A DNA stretch of 64,000 bases from Halorarum salinum (GTDB taxonomy: Archaea > Halobacteriota > Halobacteria > Halobacteriales > Haloferacaceae): positions 992,001-1,056,000 of the forward strand of contig NZ_CP058579.1 in NCBI RefSeq assembly GCF_013402875.1, read 5' to 3'. Shown here piece by piece: positions 35,422 through 44,377 of this stretch (position 1 is the first letter of the stretch; every line of letters starts with the position of its first letter). The notes under the pieces were generated by a model. That model was given only the letters and a program-made list of their open reading frames with translations. It ran no database searches and had not been told where the DNA came from. The translations under genes and the position numbers were made by a program.

Positions 35422-35440
35422 TGACCGGTTCCGCCGGTCA
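35422..35440 (-). terminator. Hairpin 3' of the S-layer gene
   Basis: TGACCGG and CCGGTCA form a perfect 7-bp stem around a 5-nt loop, 14 nt beyond the S-layer stop codon on its strand. There is no run of T after the stem, so it may be a 3'-end stabiliser rather than a classic terminator. Confidence 0.4.
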
Positions 35441-35453
35441 GTCGTGGTTCAGC

Positions 35454-37997
35454 TTAGTCGCGACGGACTGCGACGAGCGCGGCGCCGATCAGCGCGATGA
35501 GAGCCAGCACGGCCGTGAAGCCGGGCGTGGTCGTCTCGGTCGGCGTCGAGTCGTCACCGTTGCCGTCAGGCGTGGCGGTGTCGGTCGGCGTGCCGTCGTC
35601 CGGCGTGGCGGTGTCCGTCGGCGTGCCGTCGTCGGTCGTCGGCGTGCCGTCGTCCGTGCCCGGCGTGGACGTGCCGACCGACTCGACGATGTTGCCGTCG
35701 GCCTCTTCGAAGGCAGCGAACGTGCCGGTGCCGGTCACCGTGAAGGTGTCGCCAGCAGCGTTGTCGCTGAGATCGAAGCCAGTGGCCTCGAGCGTGCCGT
35801 CAGCCTGCACAGTCGCGGTGATCGTCTCGATGAACCGCGGCTCGGTGTTGTCACCCGAGCGGATGCGCACGTTGACCTCGCTGCCGGGGGCGATGTTCGT
35901 CTCGCCCTCGATGGACACGTTCTCGGACGCCGTCACGTTGGTCGGGTCGTCGAACGAGCCCTCAGCAGCCTCGTAGTCGAACGTCGCGTTCACCGAGTCG
36001 TAATCGTCCGAACTCGACGCAAGGCCGTCCCCGTCGACATCCTCATCGTCAAGCTCGAGCAGGCGACCGTCCGCGATGGACAGTTCAGCCTCGTAGGCGT
36101 CACCGTCCTCGAACTCGCCATCCTCCACGAAGGAGGCAGCGGACGGGTCGAAGACGATGTAGTAGACGTTCTCGTCACTGTCGGAGACGACCGACAGCGA
36201 GTCAGAGGTCACGTCGACCTCCTTGGGATCCTGGTTGTTTCCAGTGGTCGCCTCGGTCTGCTCGATGCTCAGCGCGACCTGACCACTACTGGTCGCGGCC
36301 GCCAGCTGTTCGCTCACAGAGTCGCCGTCGGCACCCGCGGCGTCGAGGAGGCCCTCGAGCCCGGAGGCGGACGTCTGGAAGACGAGCTGGTCGGCTCCGT
36401 CGTCGGAGCCAGCGACCATGTCAGTCTCGGTGAGGCCGTCGTTGGAGACGGCGTCATCGACGGCGCTGACCTGATCCTCGGCGTCCTCGTCCTGGATCTC
36501 CTCGATGGTGTCGCTGGACGCACGCCAGAGGTTCATCTCGTCGGTCGAGCGCTCCTCGAGGATGAGCGTGCTGAGGTCGTCCTCGTTGTTGAGCGCGGTG
36601 CTCGCGTCACCCTCGGTAATCGGCGAGGTGCTGACCGAGATGTCGTACTCGCCCGAGTCGAGCAGGTCGTCCAGATCCTGCTGTTCGCTGTCGAAGTTCT
36701 CGAGCGTGGCAGTGTCGTCGTCACCTTCCGCGGAGACGACGTCGGATGCCGAGTAGTCGCTACCGGTGGACATACCGGCGAGGTAGGTGTTGAACAGGAC
36801 GGTCACTTCGCCGTCGTCGTCACCATCCTCGACGGAGATGTTCGCCTGGTAGCTGTCGTCCTCGTAGTCGCCGATGACGACGCTCCCGGTGTCGGTCTCG
36901 TCGAGTTCGACGGTGATCGCGGCGATGTCACCCTGCTGGTCGGTGACCGAGTCGTTCGCGACCGCGATGTCTTCGTCACCCGCTTCCTCGACCTGGACCT
37001 CGTCGGTCTCGACCGAGACGCCGGTGTCGTCGTGCGTCACTTCAACCGTGTAGTTGCCCGTGGTTTCGGGGGCATCGATCGCGATGTCCGCGTCACCGCT
37101 CCCGGTGAAGGTGCCGGTGACTTCAGTGCCGTCGACTTCGTCACCGTCGGAGTCGAGCAGCACTGCCGTGTAGGCGCCCTGCGGGTCGTTCGACTCGGCA
37201 GAGACCTCGACGGACTCGTCAGTCTGGACCGTGTTGTCGACGAGCTCGGCCGAGAGACCGAGGTCTCGCGTCTGGAGCGTGATGGTCGCCGAAGATGCCG
37301 ACTCGCCATCGAAGGCGATCTTGTAGTCCTCACCAGCCTCAAGGTCGCTGGTGTCGTAGGTGATCCGGTCGCCCGGAGCCGTGTGCAGCGTGTCTACGGG
37401 AGTGTAATCGCCATCATTAGAGTCGTCGACACGGAAGATCTCGATTCCCTGCTCAGACCCATCAGACGTCACGAGAGTGACAGGTTCACCAACCTGGATG
37501 GTGCCTCCCGAATCCCCATCGGTGAAGGAGGTATCGGATGCCTCGAAGAGCTTGTACTGGACCTCAATCTCTTCGCCAGACTCCGAGTCAGAGATGACGT
37601 GGGTGACGCGGCTGTCGGTGCTAGCGTCACTCAGGTCGAGATCGAGTACGACGTCGTTCGTTGCTTGGGCGTCACTAGCGTCAAGAGTGATCTCACCGTT
37701 GTCTACCTCGACGGGTTCACCATTGACGGAGGCGCTTGTGATCTCGACACCGTTGTCAAGCGTCTCACTCACATCGATTGTAATCGTTTCATCGCCCGAT
37801 TCCTGTTCATAGTCGAATGAGAACGTTTGCGTATCGCTCTCTTGGCCAATATCGATCGCTCGTTGATCGATGGCAATTTGGCCATTACCGGCCGCCGCAG
37901 CAGCCGATCCTGCGAACGCCACGGACCCAGCGAAGACGCTGAAGACCATGAGCGCTGCGAGAACCAGCGCGCGTGCCTTGTTGGTTGTGTTTGTCAT
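35454..37997 (-). CDS. csg: S-layer glycoprotein with PGF-CTERM anchor
   Basis: 847 residues from ATG 37995-37997 (MTNTTNKARALVLAALMVFS), the typical haloarchaeal surface-glycoprotein signal; the frame is open further upstream but that part is the leader. The mature body is very acidic and beta-rich with many short Ig-like units and scattered N-x-S/T sequons (for example NVTASENVS). A Thr/Asp/Pro stalk (repeats of DDGTPTDTATP) precedes PGFTAVLALIALIGAALVAV and an RRD end: the PGF-CTERM signal that archaeosortase ArtA cuts and replaces with lipid. Length is near that of known Csg proteins (about 820-850). Two perfect palindromes beside a TATA-like box mark its promoter. Confidence 0.95.
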   Translation of the reverse strand: MTNTTNKARALVLAALMVFSVFAGSVAFAGSAAAAAGNGQIAIDQRAIDIGQESDTQTFSFDYEQESGDETITIDVSETLDNGVEITSASVNGEPVEVDNGEITLDASDAQATNDVVLDLDLSDASTDSRVTHVISDSESGEEIEVQYKLFEASDTSFTDGDSGGTIQVGEPVTLVTSDGSEQGIEIFRVDDSNDGDYTPVDTLHTAPGDRITYDTSDLEAGEDYKIAFDGESASSATITLQTRDLGLSAELVDNTVQTDESVEVSAESNDPQGAYTAVLLDSDGDEVDGTEVTGTFTGSGDADIAIDAPETTGNYTVEVTHDDTGVSVETDEVQVEEAGDEDIAVANDSVTDQQGDIAAITVELDETDTGSVVIGDYEDDSYQANISVEDGDDDGEVTVLFNTYLAGMSTGSDYSASDVVSAEGDDDTATLENFDSEQQDLDDLLDSGEYDISVSTSPITEGDASTALNNEDDLSTLILEERSTDEMNLWRASSDTIEEIQDEDAEDQVSAVDDAVSNDGLTETDMVAGSDDGADQLVFQTSASGLEGLLDAAGADGDSVSEQLAAATSSGQVALSIEQTEATTGNNQDPKEVDVTSDSLSVVSDSDENVYYIVFDPSAASFVEDGEFEDGDAYEAELSIADGRLLELDDEDVDGDGLASSSDDYDSVNATFDYEAAEGSFDDPTNVTASENVSIEGETNIAPGSEVNVRIRSGDNTEPRFIETITATVQADGTLEATGFDLSDNAAGDTFTVTGTGTFAAFEEADGNIVESVGTSTPGTDDGTPTTDDGTPTDTATPDDGTPTDTATPDGNGDDSTPTETTTPGFTAVLALIALIGAALVAVRRD

Positions 37998-38153
37998 GAT
38001 TGTCTGGTTTCGGTTGGCGACTTCCACGTTCGCCCGTGCCTCGGATCGCCCGCGAGGCGGACTCGGCCTGGGATACTTGCGTGGGTCACCGTCGGGTAGG
38101 GGTACAATGGTCAAGACAGACCACCGGTAAATGCTTTGTGATGAAGTAGGGGG

Positions 38154-38193
38154 GTGTGAACCGGCTTCACACGGCGTCAGACGCCGTATATAC
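38154..38193 (-). promoter_or_regulatory. S-layer gene promoter region with two abutting palindromes
   Basis: On the - strand a TATA-like GTATATAC (38187-38194) is followed at once by ACGGCGT-ctg-ACGCCGT (38171-38187) and then by GTGTGAA-gccgg-TTCACAC (38154-38172). Both stems are 7 bp and perfect, and they share two bases. If the TATA box is used, the transcript starts near 38162 and has a leader of about 165 nt. Confidence 0.5.
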
Positions 38194-38300
38194 CCAAATT
38201 ACCGAACTCGCCTTACCCCGTTTGTAAGATGACCGTTCACCTGTAGTTCCCCATGGTATGATACGCTTTAGTTAGCAATGCCAGCACGTGTACTTGGGCT

Positions 38301-38933
38301 CTACGAGGCAGTCTTCCTGACCGCTAGCATCCCGTGGGTACTTATTGGCTCACATGGGAACGAGGGATCGTGCCGGAACAGGTCCAGCACTTCACGGACG
38401 TCACCGTCGATGTCCAATAGCCGGAGGTCTTCCTCGGTGATCGTCTCACCACACCGTTCGAACACCTCGTTGAGAGAGAGTTCGGGTGGGACGTACGCAG
38501 TACCGCGTTCGTTTTTCCCGTAGCGCCGGTCGACGCGATCGTCGAACTTGTTCCGGCCGATAATCCACTGGGACCCATCGGCACGCTCCTCCCGCACGAC
38601 CGTCTCATATTTGGTGAGCGTTCGTTCTCCTGCGTGGTGGAGAATCCAGTCATAGACGGGGCGGTCGACACTCGTCTGGAGGGCATTCGATTTCGAGAAG
38701 TCGATTTGCTCGAGTTGGTCGCGGTTCTCTTCGGTGAACTTCTCGGCTGCTACCTCCTCCTCGCCTGCGAGGTAGTAGACGGTCGTGAATTTCCCCGAGG
38801 TGTTAGTGTTCGGGAGGCCAGCAGTCCCGCTTACGTCGATCGTTCGGAGTTGCTGGCGCTCTGTGGGGTTCAGTCTCCCTCGGTCGATCTCCGTCTGTGG
38901 CTCCTCCTGAAGCCGGTCGAACTGTTGCGTCAT
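38301..38933 (-). CDS. Hypothetical protein, 210 residues
   Basis: ATG 38931-38933 (MTQQFDRLQEEPQTEIDRG) is preferred over an extension with a Cys-rich, unusual start. The protein is soluble and mixed alpha/beta: LNPTERQQLRTIDVSGT, GKFTTVYYLAGEEEVAAEKF, a Trp-containing middle (VYDWILHHAGERTLTKYE), a basic stretch (RNKFDDRVDRRYGKNERG) and the C-terminal LDLFRHDPSFPCEP. I do not recognise a family. It lies between the S-layer gene and glmS on the same strand, each with its own spacing (over 150 nt to glmS), so co-transcription is uncertain. Confidence 0.6.
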   Translation of the reverse strand: MTQQFDRLQEEPQTEIDRGRLNPTERQQLRTIDVSGTAGLPNTNTSGKFTTVYYLAGEEEVAAEKFTEENRDQLEQIDFSKSNALQTSVDRPVYDWILHHAGERTLTKYETVVREERADGSQWIIGRNKFDDRVDRRYGKNERGTAYVPPELSLNEVFERCGETITEEDLRLLDIDGDVREVLDLFRHDPSFPCEPISTHGMLAVRKTAS

Positions 38934-39084
38934 TGGGCCCTCGCGCCGGTGAACGATTGCAACGGATAAGAGTCCAGTCATCCGGTCTGAGACACATCTG
39001 TTCGGGTGTGTCGTGCAACCGCAGGAGACGCCGGTCTCTGTCGTGCACAAAAGCGCGCTGGATTACGTGTGGTGTGCCAGAACG

Positions 39085-40893
39085 TCACTCCACGGTGACG
39101 CTCTTTGCCAGGTTCCGCGGTTTGTCGATGCTCCGTCCAAGTCGATTCGCCATGTGATACGCCACGAGTTGCAACTGGGCGTTCGCGAGCACCGGTGCCG
39201 TCTGGGGGTGGGTGTTGGGAATCTCGAGAACGTGATCGGCATACTGCTCGACACCAGCGACGCCGTCGGTCACCGCGATCACGGGCGCATCCCGCGCTTC
39301 GACCTCTTTCACGTTCCCGATGGTCTTGCGGGCACGCTCGTCGTCCCCTGTCACGACCGCGAATACCGGTGTTTCACCCGTCACGAGCGCAAGTGTCCCG
39401 TGTTTCAACTCCCCCGCTGCGAACCCCTCGGCGTGTTCGTAGGTGATCTCCTTGAACTTCAGGGCCCCCTCTAGCGCAACCGGGTAGTTGGGTCCACGGC
39501 CGATGAAGAAATACGCAGCCGAATCGAGATATGCATCCACGACGTCCGCTGTACGTGACTCATCTAGCACGTATTGCAGGTCGCTCGGCAACGCACGGAG
39601 TGCCGCCACACGTTCGCGGCTCTCCTCACCACGCTGGTCGACCAGCGCAGCCGAAAACAGTGTGAGCGCGACCAGTTGCGAGGAGAACGTCTTGGTCGCC
39701 GCGACGCCGATCTCCGGCCCCGACCGGATATAGAGTACGTGATCACACTCGCGTGCGGCAGTCGAGTCGACGACGTTCGTCAAGGCGAGTGTCTCTGCAC
39801 CACGGGCACTGGCCTCCCGGAGCGCCGACAGAGTATCCGCGGTCTCGCCACTCTGGGTCACGCCGACGACAAGTGTCTCATTGCCTATGGGTGGGGGCCC
39901 GGTCGCGTACTCGCTCGCGAGGAACGTCTGGGCGGGGATTCCCGCCGTTCGAAGCGTCTCCACCCCGAACATCGCAGCGTGATAGGAAGTTCCACAGGCA
40001 ACGAACTGGACGGTAGTTGGCGTCTCCAGACCGTCCAGTTCGTCGACCGTCACCTGCCCAGCGAGCTCGTCGAGCCGACCACTGAGTCCCTGTCGGAGCG
40101 CGGTCGGCTGCTCGTGAATCTCCTTGAGCATGAAATGGGCATAACCACTCTTCCCCGTCTGCTCGGCGCTCCAGTTCACGGTGGTAACCTCCTTCTTTAC
40201 GACCTCACCAGCAGCGTCGGTGACGCGCCACCCGTCTAGCGACAGGACGGCGAATTCGTCGTCATCGAGGTACACTACATCGCGCGTGTGCTCGAGGAAC
40301 GCGGGGACGTCGCTCCCCAGATACGTGGCCCCCTCGCCAATCCCGAGCACGAGTGGCGAGTCGTGACGAGCGGCGAACACCCGTTCTGTTCCTGCGATGA
40401 CGGCCGCGATCGCGTAGCTTCCCTCTATTCGATCGACAGCGTCCCGAAACGCAGCCTCGGGGGCGAGCCCGTCCGCGAGCCCACGGGCGATAAGGTGTGG
40501 AACGACTTCCGTGTCGGTCTCGCTCGCGAACGATACCCCATCGTCCTGGAGCCCGTCGCGGAGCGTCTGGTAGTTCTCGATGATGCCGTTGTGGACGACG
40601 GCGACATCGCCGGATTCGTCCGTATGCGGGTGAGCGTTCGCATCCGTCGGCGGGCCGTGTGTACTCCAGCGTGTGTGGCCGAGTCCGATCGAACCATCGG
40701 GAACCGACCCTCCAGCCGAAATCGAGTCGCGGAGGACGTCAAGTTCGCCAGACTGCTTCTCGACATCGAGCGACGCTCCTCCCAGCGCAACCCCAGCGGA
40801 ATCGTATCCGCGATACTCAAGGGTCGCTAGCCCCTCGAGAATCACCTCTAACGTTGCATCACCACAGCCGACGGCGCCGATGATGCCACACAT
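39085..40893 (-). CDS. glmS: Glutamine-fructose-6-phosphate aminotransferase (isomerising)
   Basis: 602 residues, the usual length. The protein starts MCGIIGAVG, so Cys2 after Met removal is the glutaminase nucleophile; HTRWSTHGPPTDANAHPH and VHNGIIENY complete that domain. Two SIS isomerase domains follow, with VACGTSYHAAMFG, VTQSGETADTLSAL and RGPNYPVALEGALKFKEI, and the conserved end PRNLAKSVTVE. It makes glucosamine-6-phosphate, the entry to UDP-GlcNAc. Its ATG overlaps the stop of the upstream nucleotidylyltransferase gene by one base (TGATG), so the pathway genes are translated together. Confidence 0.97.
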   Translation of the reverse strand: MCGIIGAVGCGDATLEVILEGLATLEYRGYDSAGVALGGASLDVEKQSGELDVLRDSISAGGSVPDGSIGLGHTRWSTHGPPTDANAHPHTDESGDVAVVHNGIIENYQTLRDGLQDDGVSFASETDTEVVPHLIARGLADGLAPEAAFRDAVDRIEGSYAIAAVIAGTERVFAARHDSPLVLGIGEGATYLGSDVPAFLEHTRDVVYLDDDEFAVLSLDGWRVTDAAGEVVKKEVTTVNWSAEQTGKSGYAHFMLKEIHEQPTALRQGLSGRLDELAGQVTVDELDGLETPTTVQFVACGTSYHAAMFGVETLRTAGIPAQTFLASEYATGPPPIGNETLVVGVTQSGETADTLSALREASARGAETLALTNVVDSTAARECDHVLYIRSGPEIGVAATKTFSSQLVALTLFSAALVDQRGEESRERVAALRALPSDLQYVLDESRTADVVDAYLDSAAYFFIGRGPNYPVALEGALKFKEITYEHAEGFAAGELKHGTLALVTGETPVFAVVTGDDERARKTIGNVKEVEARDAPVIAVTDGVAGVEQYADHVLEIPNTHPQTAPVLANAQLQLVAYHMANRLGRSIDKPRNLAKSVTVE

Positions 40894-42086
40894 CAGCGGG
40901 TTACCTCCGTGTCCTCACTGACGTTCCCCTGAACGACGACACCGGGGCCAACATGTGCATTTGGGCCGATGAGCGCTCCTGGAATGACCGTCGCGCCGCC
41001 ACCGAGTGAGGCACGGTCTGCAAGGACACAGCCCAGTCGCTGTCCCTCGTGAATGCTGTTTTTCACCCGGACATCGCTCGGTCCGGGTGGAACTGTCGCT
41101 CCTGGCCCGACCAGGGCGCCTTCACCAACGACGGTATCCGCGACAGTAGCGTTCATCCCAAGGCGGCAATCAGTGTCGAGGACGCTCCGGCGAACCGTCG
41201 CTCCCGCTTCCACGGTTGCGTTTCGCCTGACCGCCACAGCGGGCCCGACGACCGACCCCGGTTCAACGACCGCATCAGGGCCGACGACGACCGGCGCGAC
41301 GAGCGTGGCATCCTCGTGAATCCGGGCCGAGTCGGCGACGTACTCACCAGCTTCACGCTCGGGTTCGGTCACCAACCCATGGTCGAGGAGTCGGCCTGCG
41401 AGGGCCAGCAGGTCCCACGGGTAGGTCACCTCCGACCGAAGGCCGTTTACCCGGACACCGCGGACGTGCCCGCCGCGCTCGATAATGGCCACGATCGCAT
41501 CGGTAAGCGCGAGTTCGCCTGCCTCGCGAGGTGTCGATTCGAGGTCTGAGAAGACGGAGGGATCGAACGCATACACTCCGGCATTGAGAAGCCGGTAGGA
41601 GTCGTCACCGGGCCGTTCGACGAAGTCGGTCACGGTTTCGCCATCGAGTTCGACAGCCCCGTACATCGGCGCCTCGTCCGATTCGACGACGGCGAGCGTT
41701 GCGACGGAATCGGTGGTATGGGCGTCGAGGACGGCCTCGATCATCTCGTTGGCCAACACTTCGTCACCGTTGACGACGAGGAAGTCCCCGTCGATCACGT
41801 CACGAGCCTGAAGGAGTGCGTGTCCGCTTCCGAGTTGTTTCTGCTGGACGTGATAGGTGAGCCGGGAGCCCCGATAGCTCGAGCCGAAGTGGTTCTGAAC
41901 CCGACCGCGTTCGTACCCGACGACGAGATGGATATCTTCGATACCCACGTTCACGAGCGCATCGAGGACGTATTCGAGGATGGGTCGCGTTCCGGCAGGC
42001 AACATCGGCTTCGGTCGATGACGGGTGAGCGGCCGAAGCCGTTGTCCCTCCCCCGCGGCAAGGACGACTGCGGAGTCGAGGTGCAT
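40893..42086 (-). CDS. GlmU-like bifunctional sugar-1-phosphate nucleotidylyltransferase/acetyltransferase
   Basis: 397 residues from ATG 42084-42086 (MHLDSAVVLAAGEGQRLRPL). Residues about 5-230 are the nucleotidylyltransferase with the G-x-G-x-R-L-x-P-L motif, KPMLPAG and VVNGDEVLA. Residues about 245-397 are a left-handed beta helix with hexapeptide repeats (DATLVAPVVVGPDAVVEPG and following). Archaeal enzymes of this layout convert GlcN-1-P to UDP-GlcNAc or make dTDP-glucose. Coupling with glmS argues for UDP-GlcNAc, which would feed WecB and the glycan pathways. TTTTTTAG near 42164 (- strand) may be the promoter. Confidence 0.9.
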   Translation of the reverse strand: MHLDSAVVLAAGEGQRLRPLTRHRPKPMLPAGTRPILEYVLDALVNVGIEDIHLVVGYERGRVQNHFGSSYRGSRLTYHVQQKQLGSGHALLQARDVIDGDFLVVNGDEVLANEMIEAVLDAHTTDSVATLAVVESDEAPMYGAVELDGETVTDFVERPGDDSYRLLNAGVYAFDPSVFSDLESTPREAGELALTDAIVAIIERGGHVRGVRVNGLRSEVTYPWDLLALAGRLLDHGLVTEPEREAGEYVADSARIHEDATLVAPVVVGPDAVVEPGSVVGPAVAVRRNATVEAGATVRRSVLDTDCRLGMNATVADTVVGEGALVGPGATVPPGPSDVRVKNSIHEGQRLGCVLADRASLGGGATVIPGALIGPNAHVGPGVVVQGNVSEDTEVTR

Positions 42087-42890
42087 TGGTGTTGGTGTGT
42101 GATGTCGAGTCTTCGCCAAAGGCGTTTCCACTGCCGGTGTTGGCCGACCGCTGAAAGGAGGCTAAAAAAGACAGAGACGGGTCCGCTAACCGAACTCGTC
42201 GCATCCAAACCCATTAGCGCCCGTGCGACTACTACACAGTAAAGGACGGCGTGCATTGAATCGCCTTCCTCGTATTCAAATTATTATATATGGATATTCT
42301 TAGCAATTTGGATACAAGTCTGGGGTCTGGTGTGCAGAACGAGGGTAACGATCACAAATTCAGAGCGACCTACGAGCCGCATTATACTCCATCGTCTTCT
42401 TAGAGATAGACATACCGTTCGCTTGCGAACCTCGGCTGCACAGACGTCGAACAGACTGGCGTAAACGACAGCAGAGATTAGCTATACAACAATAGTTATC
42501 CGCGAAGGATATGAGTGCTACATCGGGTACGTCCACTTGACTGTCGGTTGTACCCGGATCGGCCCCGTTCCCCTTTCGAGGGGACCGATTCGTGGTAGCG
42601 GGAACTCGAAGCATTTTGATTGCCGGTCCCATCTCGGTTGATCTGGCTAACACTGGGCACAGAGTGTTCAGTTGAATTGCCATCGGTTGCTGACGGTCTC
42701 CTCGTCTTACCAGTCAAAATCCAATAAAAGAAATATGTCAGAATTGGCAACGCGAGCGTACCCTGTTCGATAACTCACGGCGAAAGGGTTGTGGCTGCGC
42801 GCGCAGCGAAGCGAGCACGGAGCGGTGGGTGGGGCGGCGGGGTCCGGGTCGGCCCGGCACGTAGCAAAAAAAGAAGGGTGCGACGACCGG
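42087..42890. other. About 800-nt region between the glm operon and the accessory island
   Basis: No supported gene. The left part is AT-rich (TTATTATATATGG near 42282). Short minus-strand frames around 42360-42750 are rich in Ser/Arg and lack any motif. At 42791-42805 GGCTGCGCGCGCAGC contains a perfect 14-bp palindrome, and CCGGG-tcgg-CCCGG lies at about 42845-42858. The phrase GAGCGGTGGGTGG at about 42820-42832 recurs at about 44096-44108 on the other side of the OB-fold gene. Confidence 0.5.
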
Positions 42891-43769
42891 CTACGCTTCC
42901 CACCACCGACCGCGCTCAGGGAAATGTACGGTGCTCCACCCAGTGACGGCTACCGAGACACGTCCCTCATACCAGTTCCGTGCCGCGCCGTGGATACGGA
43001 CGCGTTCGCCTTCCCGAATCCAGGGTTGGTCCGACTTCTGCCAGATCGTCACCTTCGTTCGCCCAGTCGCATCCTCGATGAGCCCAACCTGCTGAATTGC
43101 CGAACTCGACGCGTCCCACAGCTGCGTCACATGTCCTTCAATACTCACCTCTCGTCGTCGCACCTCCTTGAGGGCCGCGATCGGAATCACCCGACCAGGG
43201 GCTCGCTGCAGTTCCTCGTGCACTCCAATTACCGCGCTCGTGACCGACCGCCCCTCTGCGACCCGCTCGGCCAGCTTCCGGCTAATCGACGCGCTCGTCC
43301 AGCCGTCCAGCTTGCGCTCCAGCCGCCTCGCCTGCTCGTTCACGCTCGCCAGTTCCGCTCGGCTCAATACTTCTCGGGGGTCTGGTTCGTCCGGGTGTGT
43401 CCACCGGTCTACGCACCCGCGCCGTGCCTGGAACACTCGCCTTCGCTCTCGGCTCCCTTGCTCTGCCGCTTTCCGCGTGCTGGCCTCCCGGCTGGACTGC
43501 TGTCGCTTGTCGAACCGCCTGTACGTTCGCTCTATCTCCAACTCCCGTGCCTCGAGTTTCTCTTCTGCCTCGAGGGTCAGTCCGTATGGCCGCGCATCCG
43601 GGTGGTTCGCGTCCACCTTCGCCTGGATCTCCTGGGCGACCGTCGGCCTGAACTGCGGCGTCTCGTCCACCACCTCGAACCCGTCCGCATCTACATCCGG
43701 TTCGCTCGCCTGTTCGAATCCCTGTTCATCGACCGAAACTACTTGACCGATTGCGTTCTGACTAGACAT
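42891..43769 (-). CDS. OB-fold nucleic-acid-binding protein
   Basis: 292 residues. Residues about 1-70 are acidic and probably disordered. Residues about 70-140 are charged helices (LEAEEKLEARELEIERTYRRF) that suggest a coiled coil. Residues about 200-285 are an OB fold of the RPA type: RRREVSIEGHVTQLWDASS, VGLIEDATGRTKVTIWQKS, REGERVRIHGAARNWYEGRVSVAVT. It likely binds single-stranded DNA or RNA. Such proteins are common in haloarchaeal plasmids and islands. It has no cysteine knuckle, unlike RPA41-type proteins. Its upstream region holds a very strong hairpin (43861-43914). Confidence 0.75.
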   Translation of the reverse strand: MSSQNAIGQVVSVDEQGFEQASEPDVDADGFEVVDETPQFRPTVAQEIQAKVDANHPDARPYGLTLEAEEKLEARELEIERTYRRFDKRQQSSREASTRKAAEQGSRERRRVFQARRGCVDRWTHPDEPDPREVLSRAELASVNEQARRLERKLDGWTSASISRKLAERVAEGRSVTSAVIGVHEELQRAPGRVIPIAALKEVRRREVSIEGHVTQLWDASSSAIQQVGLIEDATGRTKVTIWQKSDQPWIREGERVRIHGAARNWYEGRVSVAVTGWSTVHFPERGRWWEA

Positions 43770-44377
43770 TGGATCTCACTGATCCGAAGGCGTTTCACGA
43801 CGCCACCAACCGCGACTCCACTCGCGGTTTTCTACGGACTCGCACCCGACAGTCACGTCTGCACGCGCCGCTCGCGCCTTCGCGAGCGCCCCCTGGGGCG
43901 CGAGCGGCGCGTGCCGATGGGAGGCCACAGTACCAGCACCGCGCGCCGACCCGCCCAGAGCGAGTGTCCAGCGGAGTACGCGTAGGGGGTGAGCCTGCGA
44001 ACCCCCCCGCGGGTACCCGCTGGCGTCAAACCAGACGCCCGGAACGGCGAGCGACATAGGAGCGAGCCGCACGCCCGGAATGGTCGGTGACGAGCGAGCG
44101 GTGGGTGGCAGCGGCGCGCGGGGCGAGCCGTGGAGATTCATTCGGCAACTAAACTCGCATGTAGCGAACTCGTCGGCATTCGGGACTCGGCATAGGCGTG
44201 GCCGACACGGTCGTCTCTCAACTTTCTACACCGTGTGAGCCACGTTGACGCGGATGCAGTGAATGTCAAGCAGTCGTCTGCAACTAGCGTCAGAGGTGTT
44301 GGAAACGGAAGCCCGATTCAGCGAATTCGCCGAGGGTAGTTAACTGAGGGGAGAGATTACAACGATTCCCCGTCAAG
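43770..44377. other. 600-nt GC-rich region upstream of the OB-fold gene
   Basis: Apart from the large hairpin at 43861-43914 it holds a repeat of GAGCGGTGGGTGG (about 44096) and, at 44169-44193, a 25-nt sequence that reads CTCGTCGGCATTCGGGACTC and onward; an inverted copy with 22 of 25 matches sits in the integrase relic at 44916-44940. A minus-strand frame (43776-44141) is Arg/Pro/Ala-rich and not convincing as a gene. Confidence 0.5.
43861..43914. repeat. Perfect 18-bp inverted repeat with 18-nt loop
   Basis: The arm GCACGCGCCGCTCGCGCC at 43861-43878 is exactly complementary to 43897-43914. The loop (43879-43896) itself can pair in part. The structure is 92-145 nt upstream of the OB-fold gene start. 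It could be a terminator, a leader structure or a remnant end of a mobile element. Confidence 0.75.

Noticed and set aside
35421-37820. 799-codon open frame on the + strand opposite the S-layer gene
   Set aside because: It mirrors the acidic, GC-rich S-layer gene (antisense of GAC/GTC codons yields Val/Arg/Asp runs), has no domain pattern, and the S-layer protein with signal and PGF-CTERM tail is certain.
42360-42750. Two overlapping minus-strand frames in the gap before the accessory island
   Set aside because: Ser/Arg/Asn-rich, no motif, AT-rich non-coding appearance.
43776-44141. 121-codon minus-strand frame upstream of the OB-fold gene
   Set aside because: It covers the 18-bp inverted repeat and is Arg/Pro/Ala-rich, as expected for a GC-rich non-coding region.
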